Positions 1 through 8,871 of a DNA stretch of 64,000 bases are shown piece after piece. Positions within the stretch are counted from its first letter, which is position 1, and each line of letters begins with the position of its first letter. The notes below the pieces were generated by a model, which saw only the letters and a program-made list of their open reading frames with translations, was not told the DNA's origin and ran no database searches. The position numbers and the translations under genes are program-made. The DNA lies in NCBI RefSeq assembly GCF_027594545.1, contig NZ_CP115160.1, positions 2,489,001 to 2,553,000 on the forward strand. The letters are read 5' to 3'. The stretch is from Algoriphagus sp. TR-M9 (GTDB taxonomy: Bacteria > Bacteroidota > Bacteroidia > Cytophagales > Cyclobacteriaceae).

Positions 1-81
1 ATTATGCAGAAGTTTAATCAGCACTGGAAAAAAGAGAATACCAATCGCAAATGAGGTAAAAAAAGAATACAGAAAAGTCAT
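1..81 (-). CDS. N-terminus of a membrane protein (partial)
   Basis: An ATG on the minus strand at 81-79 opens a frame of 27 codons that runs off the window edge. The peptide starts MTFLYSFFTSFAIGILFFPV and is one hydrophobic helix followed by the basic stretch IKLLHN. This arrangement resembles the first transmembrane segment of the MraY/WecA-type polyprenyl-phosphate sugar-phosphate transferases common beside EPS loci. So little is visible that the family is only a guess. The gene is divergent from the sugar transferase at 279, and the roughly 200-bp gap between them is AT-rich and probably holds both promoters. Confidence 0.55.
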   Translation of the reverse strand, partial: MTFLYSFFTSFAIGILFFPVLIKLLHN

Positions 82-278
82 AGTGTCAGTAAGGTTGGTT
101 AGGAAATCATAGACTAATACGGGTCAAACTTCTATTCCGCTACAACTCTTAGGTAATTTTATAAAAAAAATGGCAAGGTTAATGCCTTAAATTTCTTAAA
201 AACACATAGAAGTAAATATTTTCAGGATAAAATACAATTTTATGTATTTACAAAAATACCGGCCATTTATTTGAAGAA

Positions 279-1055
279 ATGACAAAAAATAAGACCTTTA
301 CAAAGCCCAAAATAATCAGTAACCAACTTTTTAAGAAAAAACCTACTATAATGACAACTAGAAATGTAGAAAAGCTCCTTGGGTATGATTTCAATTATGA
401 TTTATCAGAAAATTACAAAAAGCAAGAACCAGAATTAATTTTTTCCAAACATTTTAACTGGTATAATCTTACATTAAAAAGATTCATTGACCTTATTGGA
501 GCCTTTCTTTTCATGGTTCTGATTGGTTTTTGGCTTTTCCCTCTTGTGGCAATCTTGATTAAAATTGAGTCCCCAGGCCCTGTTTTCTTCAAACAAACCC
601 GCGAAGGAATTTATAACTCGAGATTTAGATGTTATAAATTTAGATCCATGGTAGTCAATAATGAATCGGAAACCAAGCAGGCTACCAAAAACGATCCAAG
701 GATTACGAAAGTGGGTAAGTTTATCCGTAAAACCAGTATAGACGAATTACCTCAAATTTTAAACGTGATTTATGGTAATATGTCACTGGTAGGACCTAGA
801 CCTCATCCTGTGAAATTAAATGAAATGAGTGCAGCAGAAATTGTAGGTTTTAGAAATAGGCATTTGGTAAAACCAGGTATAACTGGATTGGCACAAGCCA
901 AGGGGTATAGGGGAGAAACTCAAACTTTCCATTCCATGTATTTCAGGTATAAATTAGATGTGCACTATATTAAGAGTTGGAGTCTGTGGCTTGATTTAAA
1001 AATTATCGCTATGACAGCTAGTTCAATTCTCTTTGACAATGAAAACGCGTATTAA
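279..1055 (+). CDS. Polyprenyl-phosphate sugar-phosphate transferase (EPS initiation)
   Basis: Bacterial sugar transferase (Bac_transf family: WcaJ/WbaP/PglC catalytic domain). It should transfer a sugar-1-phosphate from a nucleotide sugar to undecaprenyl phosphate at the inner membrane, the first step of repeat-unit synthesis. Residues 1-60 are polar and unrecognised. A hydrophobic helix follows at about 68-96 (KRFIDLIGAFLFMVLIGFWL), then the family signatures SPGPVFFKQTREG, YKFRSM, DPRITKVGKFIRKTSIDELPQ and SLVGPRPH, then KPGITGLAQ. At 258 residues it has only the catalytic domain, without the four-helix N-terminal half of WbaP/WcaJ. The start could also be the ATG at 351, since the first 24 residues match nothing I recognise. 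It is followed by a strong hairpin at 1089-1131. It probably starts the polysaccharide built by the convergent operon downstream. Confidence 0.88.
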   Translation: MTKNKTFTKPKIISNQLFKKKPTIMTTRNVEKLLGYDFNYDLSENYKKQEPELIFSKHFNWYNLTLKRFIDLIGAFLFMVLIGFWLFPLVAILIKIESPGPVFFKQTREGIYNSRFRCYKFRSMVVNNESETKQATKNDPRITKVGKFIRKTSIDELPQILNVIYGNMSLVGPRPHPVKLNEMSAAEIVGFRNRHLVKPGITGLAQAKGYRGETQTFHSMYFRYKLDVHYIKSWSLWLDLKIIAMTASSILFDNENAY

Positions 1056-1088
1056 TCCACCTCATGGAAAAATCCAAAATTCTCATCA

Positions 1089-1131
1089 AACTAAAGGAAG
1101 AGGCGCATATTTCGCGCCTCTTCCTTTAGTT
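1089..1131 (+). terminator. Perfect 18-bp hairpin terminator
   Basis: A perfect inverted repeat of 18 bp (aactaaaggaagaggcgc and its complement) with a 7-nt loop, starting 34 nt after the sugar transferase stop codon. No long T-run follows (tatgattgtatag), so termination strength is uncertain, but the stem is long and GC-rich at its tip. It lies between the sugar transferase and the Wzi-like gene and would separate or attenuate their transcription. Confidence 0.75.
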
Positions 1132-1186
1132 ATGATTGTATAGTTCTGTCCAGAATTATTAATTTAGCTCCTATTACTATTTAAAA

Positions 1187-2872
1187 ATGAAAAAGAGATT
1201 TAAACTTTTACTGACCACATTTCTACTTGCATTTCAAGGTATGGCGCAGAACATCCCTGTAGGATTTCCTGTGCTAAATGATTATCTCAGGAGGGAGCAG
1301 ATTTTGGGCAATTTAAACTCTGACTTTTCATTTATTTACAAACCAATCTTAACGGAAAAAGCATTTCCGGAATTTTCAAACCCATATTTAAATGATTCCA
1401 TACTGGGATATCAATTAGATAAAAACTCTGTTCTTAAGAATAAAAAATTCGCTGTTTCTTTACTCCCAATTCAAATGATTAGTATGTATAATACTGATCA
1501 CCCGTATAATTGGGGGCATGGAGCCATTCTTCCAGCGAAAGGCTTTCAAACGCTTATTTCTGGAGGGCTTCATTTAAAATGGGGAAAGCTTAGTGCCCAA
1601 CTATACCCTCAATTCCATTATGCACAAAATCTAAAGTTTGAAGAGTATCCGGAAAATGCTCCTAATGAGTATTTTCAATATTTACGTAGAAGTTTAAATG
1701 GAATTGATCAGCCGGTCAGATTTGGACAAGATCCTATCACAAGGATTTTGCCAGGAAATTCCAATATTAGCCTTAACCTCGGCGGTATTGCTTTGGGTGT
1801 ATCCACCGAAAATATATGGATTGGTCCAGGACAGAATAATTCCTTATTAATGACTGACAATGCGGAGGGTTTTTTACACTTTAAGTTAAATACTACTCGC
1901 CCATTAAAAACATTTGCCGGTAATTTTGAAGGTAATTATTGGATAGGAAAACTAGAAGGATCAAACTTTCCTCACTTTAGTGATGGTAGCTATAATGAGC
2001 TCCTTTCAAAAAAAGAGGATGACTGGAGATATTTCACTGGATTATCAATCAGTTACTCTCCTATTTTCCTACCTAATCTTTATTTAGGTGCAACGAGGGC
2101 ATTTCAGGTTTACAGAGGTGACATGAGAAACAATTTCAGAGCTTTCTTCCCATTTTTTGCCCCATTGCCAAAAGAAGGAGAAGGGATATTGGAAAATGTT
2201 GAACTTCGTGAGGATCAAAATGTAGGAATATTTGGAAGATACCTTGTTCCGAAAGCCAATTTCGAATTCTACTTCGAGTATTCCAGAAATGATCATCCCT
2301 TTAATTGGAGAGATCTGATTTTAAACATAGAACATAGTAGAGGATATTTACTTGGTTTTAGTAAGTATATCAAACTTAATGATCAAAATACGATAGGCAT
2401 CATTGGAGAAATGACCCAGACTAAATTCAGTATTAACAATACCATTAGATGGGGAGAAGGTATAGATAATGGATTAGGTCTATATGATAACTATCAAGTA
2501 AAGCACGGTTTTACATATAAAGGAGAGAACTTAGGCGCAGGTACTGGCGTGAGTGGAAATGAGTATTCTTTAAAAATTGGACACTTCCAGCGATTTAAAG
2601 AAGTATCTTTAGAATTAGAAAGGTTAGAGCGTCATCCCAACTACTATTACTTTGCAATAGGTAAAGGTCTCAATGTAGAAAAATGGGTTGACTATAATTT
2701 CAGTCTTAATTATAAAAACACATTTAATAGGCTAGTTTTATCAAGTTCCATCACTTCTATGGTAGTAAAGAATTATAATCATTGGAACAATACTGGTAGC
2801 GAAGTTCTATCGGGAAGTCCCGATAAAAGATTCAATATGAATTTGATGATTAATCTTGCCTATTTATTTTAA
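1187..2872 (+). CDS. Wzi-like capsule assembly outer-membrane protein
   Basis: Predicted outer-membrane beta-barrel of the capsule assembly protein Wzi family, which in enterobacteria anchors exported capsule or EPS at the cell surface. The start MKKRFKLLLTTFLLAFQGMA is a typical signal peptide with cleavage likely after GMAQ. The rest is rich in alternating aromatic/polar strands with Wzi-like segments such as GWGPGQNNSLLMTDNAEG-like (seen here as WIGPGQNNSLLMTDNAEGF) near residue 208 and a terminal hydrophobic strand ending LMINLAYLF, as expected for insertion by the BAM complex. Its 561 residues fit Bacteroidota Wzi homologues. It is co-oriented with the sugar transferase and convergent with the EPS operon, with which it probably works. 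Confidence 0.82.
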   Translation: MKKRFKLLLTTFLLAFQGMAQNIPVGFPVLNDYLRREQILGNLNSDFSFIYKPILTEKAFPEFSNPYLNDSILGYQLDKNSVLKNKKFAVSLLPIQMISMYNTDHPYNWGHGAILPAKGFQTLISGGLHLKWGKLSAQLYPQFHYAQNLKFEEYPENAPNEYFQYLRRSLNGIDQPVRFGQDPITRILPGNSNISLNLGGIALGVSTENIWIGPGQNNSLLMTDNAEGFLHFKLNTTRPLKTFAGNFEGNYWIGKLEGSNFPHFSDGSYNELLSKKEDDWRYFTGLSISYSPIFLPNLYLGATRAFQVYRGDMRNNFRAFFPFFAPLPKEGEGILENVELREDQNVGIFGRYLVPKANFEFYFEYSRNDHPFNWRDLILNIEHSRGYLLGFSKYIKLNDQNTIGIIGEMTQTKFSINNTIRWGEGIDNGLGLYDNYQVKHGFTYKGENLGAGTGVSGNEYSLKIGHFQRFKEVSLELERLERHPNYYYFAIGKGLNVEKWVDYNFSLNYKNTFNRLVLSSSITSMVVKNYNHWNNTGSEVLSGSPDKRFNMNLMINLAYLF

Positions 2873-2992
2873 TGTTCCTGAGTTATTGGTTTGTAGTAAC
2901 ACAAACCTTTCGTAGATAGAGTTGTTAGGTTAACAATCCTTGAAACTATTTAGATTCGAAAAAGCAATAAGGGAATCGTTAAATGCTAACAA

Positions 2993-3028
2993 AAAGCCCT
3001 AAAGAACAAAATATATCTTTAGGGCTTT
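2993..3028 (-). terminator. Hairpin terminator between convergent genes
   Basis: Inverted repeat aaagccctaaaga/tctttagggcttt: a 13-bp stem and a 10-nt loop. On the minus strand it is followed by a run of T (the + strand reads aaaaagccct), as expected for an intrinsic terminator of the EPS operon, whose last gene ends at 3069. It may also stop plus-strand transcription of the Wzi gene. Confidence 0.8.
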
Positions 3029-3068
3029 AAGTCTTAGGGTATTACTTTATATATTAGCATACCAAATT

Positions 3069-4463
3069 CTATGGTTTTCCAATCGCATATACCCTAAAGC
3101 CAATTTCCCGAAGTTGTTCATGATCCAGAACATTTCTACCATCAAAGACCTGAGCGGGCTTGAGCATAGAATCATATATCTTTTGCCAATCATACTCCTT
3201 AAATTCATCCCATTCTGTTAACACGGCAACTGCATGGGCATCCTTACAGGCCTTATAGGGATCTGATTCTACCTTAAGCAATTCCTTGTTAGCTTCTGGT
3301 TTACGTGTAGTCAGGTAATCCAGATCCGCATACATCTGCCGTGCCTTTACTTTCGGGTCATATACGTGGATATACGCATTTTCACTCAACAGATGATCAG
3401 CCACATAAATGGCTGCTGACTCCCTAGTATCATTCGTATCCTTTTTAAAAGCCCAACCCAAGAAAGCTATCTTTTTACCACTTACGGTGTTATATAAAGA
3501 CTTGATGATTTTCTTGGCAAACCTCCCTTTTTGATGATCATTCATCTTAATGACCTGTTCCCAGTAATCAGCTACCTCGGTTAATCCATAGGATCTGGAG
3601 ATATAGACTAGATTTAAAATATCCTTTTGAAAGCAAGAGCCTCCAAAACCTACAGAAGCTTTTAAAAACCTCCCTCCTATTCGGCTATCCGCTCCGATGG
3701 CACGGGATAATTCATCGATATCTGCCTCTGTAGCCTCACAAAGTTCAGAAAGTGCATTAATGGAAGACACTCTCTGAGCTAAGTAGGCATTTGCCGTGAG
3801 TTTGGAAAGTTCGGAAGACCATACATTGGTAGTGAGGATTTTTTCTCTAGGAATCCAATTCGCATACACGTCCACCAGTGCCTCTATGGCCTCCTTACCT
3901 TCAGGGGTACTCTCCCCGCCAATCAGGATTCTATCTGCATGGTGCAGATCCTCTATAGCCGTTCCTTCAGCGAGAAATTCAGGATTTGAAAGAATCTGGA
4001 ACTTAACACCACCTCCTGTATTTGAGAGGATGTCATTTACAGCTTCCGCCGTACGTACAGGAAGTGTTGATTTCTCAACCACGATTTTATCCGTATCAGA
4101 AGCTGCAGCGATTTGTCGGGCACAGAGTTCTATCCATTTCAGGTCTGCAGCCTGCCCCTTACCCTCTCCATAGGTCTTGGTAGGTGTATTGACGGAGATA
4201 AAGATCATCTCAGCTTCATGAATTGCCTGATCGACAGCGGTGGAGAAAAACAGGTTTCTCCCTCGGGCTTCGGCCACGACCTGATCCAGGCCCGGTTCAT
4301 ATACCGGTAGATTGTCCAGGTTTTCATCATTCCAGGCATCTATTCTGGCCTGGTTTATATCCACTACAGTCACTTTGATTTCTGGACATTTCTGGGCTAT
4401 TACAGCCATAGTTGGCCCCCCCACATAGCCTGCTCCTATACAGCAGATTTTTGTGATTTTCAT
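3069..4463 (-). CDS. ugd: UDP-glucose 6-dehydrogenase
   Basis: NAD-dependent four-electron oxidation of UDP-glucose to UDP-glucuronate. The N-terminal Rossmann motif is [19 protein letters not shown]; the catalytic cysteine is in [17 protein letters not shown], and the C-terminal UDP-binding domain contains [14 protein letters not shown]. The sequence closely resembles the animal UGDH type ([37 protein letters not shown]) rather than the shorter enterobacterial Ugd. I chose the ATG at 4463. A TTG eight codons upstream would overlap the cupin gene and adds no conserved sequence. As the last gene of the operon it feeds UDP-GlcA to the UDP-xylose synthase encoded upstream and perhaps directly to a glycosyltransferase. 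Confidence 0.95.
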   Translation of the reverse strand: MKITKICCIGAGYVGGPTMAVIAQKCPEIKVTVVDINQARIDAWNDENLDNLPVYEPGLDQVVAEARGRNLFFSTAVDQAIHEAEMIFISVNTPTKTYGEGKGQAADLKWIELCARQIAAASDTDKIVVEKSTLPVRTAEAVNDILSNTGGGVKFQILSNPEFLAEGTAIEDLHHADRILIGGESTPEGKEAIEALVDVYANWIPREKILTTNVWSSELSKLTANAYLAQRVSSINALSELCEATEADIDELSRAIGADSRIGGRFLKASVGFGGSCFQKDILNLVYISRSYGLTEVADYWEQVIKMNDHQKGRFAKKIIKSLYNTVSGKKIAFLGWAFKKDTNDTRESAAIYVADHLLSENAYIHVYDPKVKARQMYADLDYLTTRKPEANKELLKVESDPYKACKDAHAVAVLTEWDEFKEYDWQKIYDSMLKPAQVFDGRNVLDHEQLREIGFRVYAIGKP

Positions 4464-4468
4464 ATAAA

Positions 4469-4810
4469 CTAAATTGCAATTCCCCAATATAAAAACCTAA
4501 GTTCATCTAACCCTTCATTGTGAAGAGAATGAAGTACACCTGCAGGGATTTCTACTAATAATCCATTGTAAATTTTAATATTCTCACCTCCAACACGGTA
4601 TGTACCTTCACCCTTTAGAAAGTAAAAATACTCAAACATTGTAGGATGCTTATGTTCTTCGCAGGATTCACCAGGTTGAAAAACACCCAATGCAATTTGA
4701 GTCAATGAATTATTTAGCTCATCATTATTTTTAAAGACTAGCTTTTTCCCAAAGCCATGAGCATTGTTTACAGATGTTAACCTCTGTAAATCTACGCTAT
4801 AATTAGACAT
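4469..4810 (-). CDS. Small cupin-domain protein
   Basis: A 113-residue single-domain cupin. The first cupin motif is visible as [23 protein letters not shown] (His, His, Glu metal ligands) and the second as [10 protein letters not shown]. Proteins of this size in polysaccharide operons are often sugar-nucleotide epimerases/isomerases or unassigned metal-binding cupins. This one lacks the length of RmlC, so no reaction can be named. It overlaps the 3' end of the epimerase gene by 8 bp and ends 5 bp before the ugd ATG, so it is translationally coupled. The position suggests a role in handling the GDP-mannose epimerase product or another nucleotide sugar; that is inference. Confidence 0.75.
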   Translation of the reverse strand: MSNYSVDLQRLTSVNNAHGFGKKLVFKNNDELNNSLTQIALGVFQPGESCEEHKHPTMFEYFYFLKGEGTYRVGGENIKIYNGLLVEIPAGVLHSLHNEGLDELRFLYWGIAI

Positions 4811-5780
4811 TTTCAGAGACTTTGATCTGGTCTAATATCCAATTATATGTTTTCTCAACACCATTTCTTAAAGGAATTGAAGGTGCCCATCCCAATTTTT
4901 CTTTGATTAGTTTATTATCGGAATTTCTTCCCTTTACACCAGTAGGCCCCTCGATATTTCTTATCGATAGGTTTTTACCAGATATATCAATAACCAGCTT
5001 AGTAAAGTTTTGAATGGAAATCATCTCTTCCGATCCAATATTCACTGGTCCAGCAAATTCAGAATTCATTAATCTTCTAATACCATCAACGCATTCATCT
5101 ACAATCAAAAATGACCTGGTCTGGGTTCCGTCACCCCATACTTCTATAACATCCCCATTCTGAGCCATTGCTACTTTTCTACAAATTGCAGCAGGCGCTT
5201 TTTCTCTACCTCCATTCCAGGTTCCTTGCGGACCGAATATATTGTGAAACCTACCTATTTTAGAATCAAAACCATGGTTTCTATTGTAGGTTAAATACAA
5301 TCGCTCACTAAATAGTTTTTCCCATCCATATTCACTATCTGGAGCGGCTGGATATGCACTATCCTCAGAACATTTAGGATTGTCTGGATCCATTTGATTA
5401 TATTCTGGATACATACAAGCAGAAGAAGAGTAGAATACTTTTTTAATACCCTTATTCTTCATTTCTTCTAAAACATTCAAATTACATAAAGCACTATTGT
5501 GCATGATATCCGCATCATTATCACCTGTAAATACAAAACCTGCGCCCCCCATATCAGCTGCAAGTTGATAGATTTCATCCAAATCAGAAGTAATGACCTG
5601 CTTTACCACGTTTACATCCCGTAAATCTCCTACAACAAATTCATCTGAATTTGTATTACCATACTCATTCTCTTTGATATCTACCCCACGAACCCAATAA
5701 CCTTCGCTTTTCAACCTGTTTACCAAATGTCCTCCTATAAAACCTCCTGCTCCACAAACTAATGCTTTTTTCATAATCAT
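4803..5780 (-). CDS. GDP-mannose 3,5-epimerase-like SDR enzyme
   Basis: Extended short-chain dehydrogenase/reductase closely resembling plant GDP-mannose 3,5-epimerase (GME), which makes GDP-L-galactose (and GDP-L-gulose) from GDP-mannose. Visible marks: GxxGxxG as CGAGGFIGGH; AADMGGAGFV; the SSACMYPE segment with the Cys used as acid/base in GME; YGWEK with the SDR Tyr/Lys; RFHNIFGPQGTWNGGREKAP with the second catalytic Lys; GDGTQTRSF; and GPTGVKGRNSDN. The whole arrangement, not only isolated motifs, is GME-like. The start ATG overlaps the preceding stop (ATGA at 5777-5780); an ATG two codons later (5774) is equally possible. With ManC, Gmd and Fcl nearby, GDP-mannose is the likely substrate. 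Confidence 0.85.
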   Translation of the reverse strand: MIMKKALVCGAGGFIGGHLVNRLKSEGYWVRGVDIKENEYGNTNSDEFVVGDLRDVNVVKQVITSDLDEIYQLAADMGGAGFVFTGDNDADIMHNSALCNLNVLEEMKNKGIKKVFYSSSACMYPEYNQMDPDNPKCSEDSAYPAAPDSEYGWEKLFSERLYLTYNRNHGFDSKIGRFHNIFGPQGTWNGGREKAPAAICRKVAMAQNGDVIEVWGDGTQTRSFLIVDECVDGIRRLMNSEFAGPVNIGSEEMISIQNFTKLVIDISGKNLSIRNIEGPTGVKGRNSDNKLIKEKLGWAPSIPLRNGVEKTYNWILDQIKVSENV

Positions 5781-6556
5781 TTATTTAATTTAAGTTTATA
5801 ATTTATTAAATCTTTTACTCCGTAAAATGCAAATTTTGGTACGATGCTCACATACCTTTTGTAAAGTCTTTTTGGTTCCACACTTAATCTAAATAACCAC
5901 TCTAATCCCGACTTTTGCATCCATTTAGGGGCTTGCTTTACATTACCAATATGAAAATCGAATGCAGCACCAACTGTAATTAAAAAATCCACTTGCGTAA
6001 ATTGCGAAAGATATTTGGCAAACTTCTCCTGCTTTGGACTGCTAATCCCAACCCAGACAATATTTGCACCCGAAGAGTTTATTAGATCGGAAATAGACTC
6101 ATAATCATAATCTTTGACATCCATAAATGGAGGACAAAACGTCCCTACTACATTATTATTTTCAAACTTCACACTACATGCCTGCTTTAATTTATCAGCT
6201 ACCCCTTCCATGCCTCCGCAAAAAAAATGTTTAATAGTTGTCTTACATGATTTCACCATCATGGCTTCAAAAAAGTCCGGCCCATAGCACCTATCCATAG
6301 CCTTTGCTCCTTTAGCCCTTCCTACCCATACTCCAGGCATACCGTCAGGCAAATTGATATAAAACTCATTTAAAACCTTTTTGAAATCCGCATCTTCTTT
6401 TGCTTCTATTATGCCATGTGCACCTGTTGCACTGATGCACCTGTTTGTCCCACTACTCTCCCCGTGTATAATCTCTGACAAAACAAGATCAACAGCAGTA
6501 TCAAATCCATCTTTAAAAAGTGGTATATCTACCACAGTAATAGCTCTATTTATCAT
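5777..6556 (-). CDS. WecG/TagA/CpsF-family glycosyltransferase (GT26)
   Basis: GT26 family. Members transfer N-acetylmannosamine or its uronic acid (WecG, TagA), glucose or other sugars to lipid-linked acceptors on the cytoplasmic membrane face. Family marks: ATGAHGIIEAKED near residue 43, LPDGMPGVWVGR near 69, VWVGISSPKQEKFA near 171, and ITVGAAFDFHIGNVKQAPKWMQKSGLEWLFRL near 194-225. The 259-residue length is typical. The reading frame overlaps the downstream epimerase gene and the upstream GT4 gene by 4 bp each (ATGA type). A plausible donor is the diacetamido-glucuronate sugar made by WbpB/E/D in the same operon, because WecG homologues use acetamido-uronates; this is inference. Confidence 0.9.
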   Translation of the reverse strand: MINRAITVVDIPLFKDGFDTAVDLVLSEIIHGESSGTNRCISATGAHGIIEAKEDADFKKVLNEFYINLPDGMPGVWVGRAKGAKAMDRCYGPDFFEAMMVKSCKTTIKHFFCGGMEGVADKLKQACSVKFENNNVVGTFCPPFMDVKDYDYESISDLINSSGANIVWVGISSPKQEKFAKYLSQFTQVDFLITVGAAFDFHIGNVKQAPKWMQKSGLEWLFRLSVEPKRLYKRYVSIVPKFAFYGVKDLINYKLKLNK

Positions 6557-7722
6557 GACTGGTCCATTGCTAGTTTAAAGGCACTTATGTGAATCCTGGC
6601 GCACTCAGACACATCGTATTTTTCTATGGCTTCACACTTATTTAATTCTCCTATCCTCTCTATATCATTTGGGTTCAAACTATGATGTATAAGATAATCC
6701 ACAGCCTTATCCAAATCGTCTAATTGATATAGACAGCCATTCACCTTATCTTTTACCACCTCAGAAATTGCACCAACATCAGAAGTCACTATAGGCAATG
6801 AAGAAGCCATTGATTCTAGGATGACCGTGGGTACTCCTTCAGCTTTGGAAGTCAATAAAAACACATCAAATGCAGATAAATAATCTGATATCTCAAATTC
6901 AGGTTCAGAAACAGTGAGGAAGCCTTCTCTATCTAAGCCTTTAGCTTTTATCCGTTCAATTACATTACTTTTGTAGTAAGGCCTTTGCGATTCTGTCCTA
7001 TTTCCAATAACCCTGAAAAAAACACCCTCTTTACCAGCTTTTTGCTTAAATCTATCGCATATTTCGACCAAATTTTCATGGGCCTTTTGCCTGTTTTGAT
7101 TCCCTATAGTACCGATAAGAAAAGCATCATGCGGAACATTCAAATACTCTCGCACAATTTTCTTTTTGTCATCATTGAATTCAAAAGAATTACAATCCAC
7201 AGGTGGGTAGAATGGTACCAATTTGTTGAAGTTCGCTATATCCCCATGTTCTTTAGCTATTCCCAATCCGGTAGTCATAATAACATTAGAACGATCTTTT
7301 ACAACTGGTGATAGGAGATTCCTCAACCATTTGGGGGCGAAATTACTAAGTAACTGCCATACCACAGGGACATTGCTACGATTTGCAGCTATAGCCCCTT
7401 GAATATTAAATAATCCACATAACTGAACCAAATCAATCTTATAATCCACAATTACCTGTTGTATAAACTGTATATCAGAAAAAAAATTAGCCAGGTATCG
7501 AAAATGAGTTACTGGATTAAATGATTTCCTAGGTCTATGAAGATCTCGATTAATGACTTGAATCCCCTTCTCTTTCAACCGTTTTGTGCCAGTACCATTT
7601 TCATCAGGGGTTAATACAATGTATTCATATCCCTTATTTTTAAGAATATCATTTAACCTAAAAATTTGATTGTGAGGTCCCCCAAAAGTCGGAGTCAGAA
7701 TTATAGCTAGAATATATTTCAT
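6553..7722 (-). CDS. Glycosyltransferase family 4
   Basis: GT-B fold retaining glycosyltransferase. The N-terminal half begins ILAIILTPTFGGPHNQIFRLNDIL (acceptor side). The C-terminal half has IGTIGNQNRQKAHENLVEIC, then SAFDVFLLTSKAEGVPTVILESMASSLPIVTSDVGAISEVV, the GT4 E(x7)E region that contacts the nucleotide sugar. It probably adds one residue of the repeat unit on the cytoplasmic face of the membrane; donor and acceptor cannot be read from the sequence. The start ATG at 7722 overlaps the final base of the preceding pyruvyltransferase stop codon, and its stop overlaps the WecG-like start. Confidence 0.9.
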   Translation of the reverse strand: MKYILAIILTPTFGGPHNQIFRLNDILKNKGYEYIVLTPDENGTGTKRLKEKGIQVINRDLHRPRKSFNPVTHFRYLANFFSDIQFIQQVIVDYKIDLVQLCGLFNIQGAIAANRSNVPVVWQLLSNFAPKWLRNLLSPVVKDRSNVIMTTGLGIAKEHGDIANFNKLVPFYPPVDCNSFEFNDDKKKIVREYLNVPHDAFLIGTIGNQNRQKAHENLVEICDRFKQKAGKEGVFFRVIGNRTESQRPYYKSNVIERIKAKGLDREGFLTVSEPEFEISDYLSAFDVFLLTSKAEGVPTVILESMASSLPIVTSDVGAISEVVKDKVNGCLYQLDDLDKAVDYLIHHSLNPNDIERIGELNKCEAIEKYDVSECARIHISAFKLAMDQS

Positions 7723-8858
7723 TAATTGGTTTGTCTTATTAAATCTTCCAATAAGTGGATATTTTCTAGTGATTTTTTCACCATTACTTCAGGATTTACT
7801 GCCGCTATAAACCTCTGATCTCCAATAGATAATTCGTAAATGCTATTTTTGATCTTATCTGTTCTTAAGATTCTGTGGCTTAAGGGTACACATGCGTCGT
7901 GGTCAAGCTTCACATCAAATGCCAAATCCTCAAGCTTCCTATGATAAGCCAAAAACAGTAAAGGCAAAGATGAAATATAGCCCAACATCGCTGAATGATA
8001 CCTAGAGGCTATGAAACCACCTTTGCATTCTGCTATTTCATTTAAAGTCACTATAGGATTGTAATTAAATTCAGACAATAACACCCTGCTCTCTCCGAAT
8101 ATTTCAACAAGTCTTTCAAATAGGAAATTAGAAATTTTTACATCAGATTCCCTATCCCCACCTCTGATAATAAATATTTTAACCTTAAGGTCTTTATTTG
8201 CCTTCATCGCTTTATCAATTCCATAAAAGACCTGGTCCTGATAGAGTTGATTTAGATCTTCCCCATCCTCATTATAATAATGCAAGGGAGTTAAAGAAAC
8301 TCCTATTAAGTTTGGGTCAGTTTCAGTTCGGGTTAAGGGCAATAATGCAGCCAAATCAAAACTCAATGAAGTTTTACCTGATACCATTCCCAAACTTTCA
8401 ATTTCTTCATAGGATGCTCTATCTCTTACAGTAGTGAGATTAGATAATCTAATTGCAGCTTGTGTCAGTACTTTTGTAAAACCAAATTTATATGGTCCCA
8501 ATCCATTAGCAATCAAACATACTTTTTTGCCGGAAAATTTTGCCAAGGTGAAAATACCCAAGTAACGAGAAAGGTATCGTACATGTCGAAGATACCTAGA
8601 AAACACATAATCATCATGGAAATGAGTACCACCGCATAAAATAACAAAATCCGAATTTTTAAGGGATGCCAAAATCTGATTAACCCCAGGCTTAACAATA
8701 GTAATGGGGAAATCAAAAAAATAGTCTTCGCTCCTACCTTTGGTAACTAGATGGATTTTAAAATCTGAATCCACATTAAGCTGAGTAAGCAATCCATATA
8801 ACATCGCCTCATCTCCAGTATTGTGCCCGCCGAAATGACCAAGAATTAAAATATTCAT
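7722..8858 (-). CDS. Polysaccharide pyruvyl transferase family protein
   Basis: Belongs to the polysaccharide pyruvyl transferase family (CsaB/WcaK/EpsO type), which uses phosphoenolpyruvate to place pyruvate ketals on sugars. The N-terminus MNILILGHFGGHNTGDEAML is the characteristic GxxNxGDEA motif. Further marks are FVILCGGTHFHDDY near 72, TVRDRASYEEIESLG near 141 and ASRYHSAMLGYISSLPLLFLAYHRK near 284, where the His-containing RYHSA segment is conserved in the family. Pyruvylation would add negative charge to the polymer. It sits in the run of glycosyltransferase genes; 13 bp separate it from the polymerase gene upstream. Confidence 0.88.
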   Translation of the reverse strand: MNILILGHFGGHNTGDEAMLYGLLTQLNVDSDFKIHLVTKGRSEDYFFDFPITIVKPGVNQILASLKNSDFVILCGGTHFHDDYVFSRYLRHVRYLSRYLGIFTLAKFSGKKVCLIANGLGPYKFGFTKVLTQAAIRLSNLTTVRDRASYEEIESLGMVSGKTSLSFDLAALLPLTRTETDPNLIGVSLTPLHYYNEDGEDLNQLYQDQVFYGIDKAMKANKDLKVKIFIIRGGDRESDVKISNFLFERLVEIFGESRVLLSEFNYNPIVTLNEIAECKGGFIASRYHSAMLGYISSLPLLFLAYHRKLEDLAFDVKLDHDACVPLSHRILRTDKIKNSIYELSIGDQRFIAAVNPEVMVKKSLENIHLLEDLIRQTN

Positions 8859-8871
8859 TTACAAGTAATAA

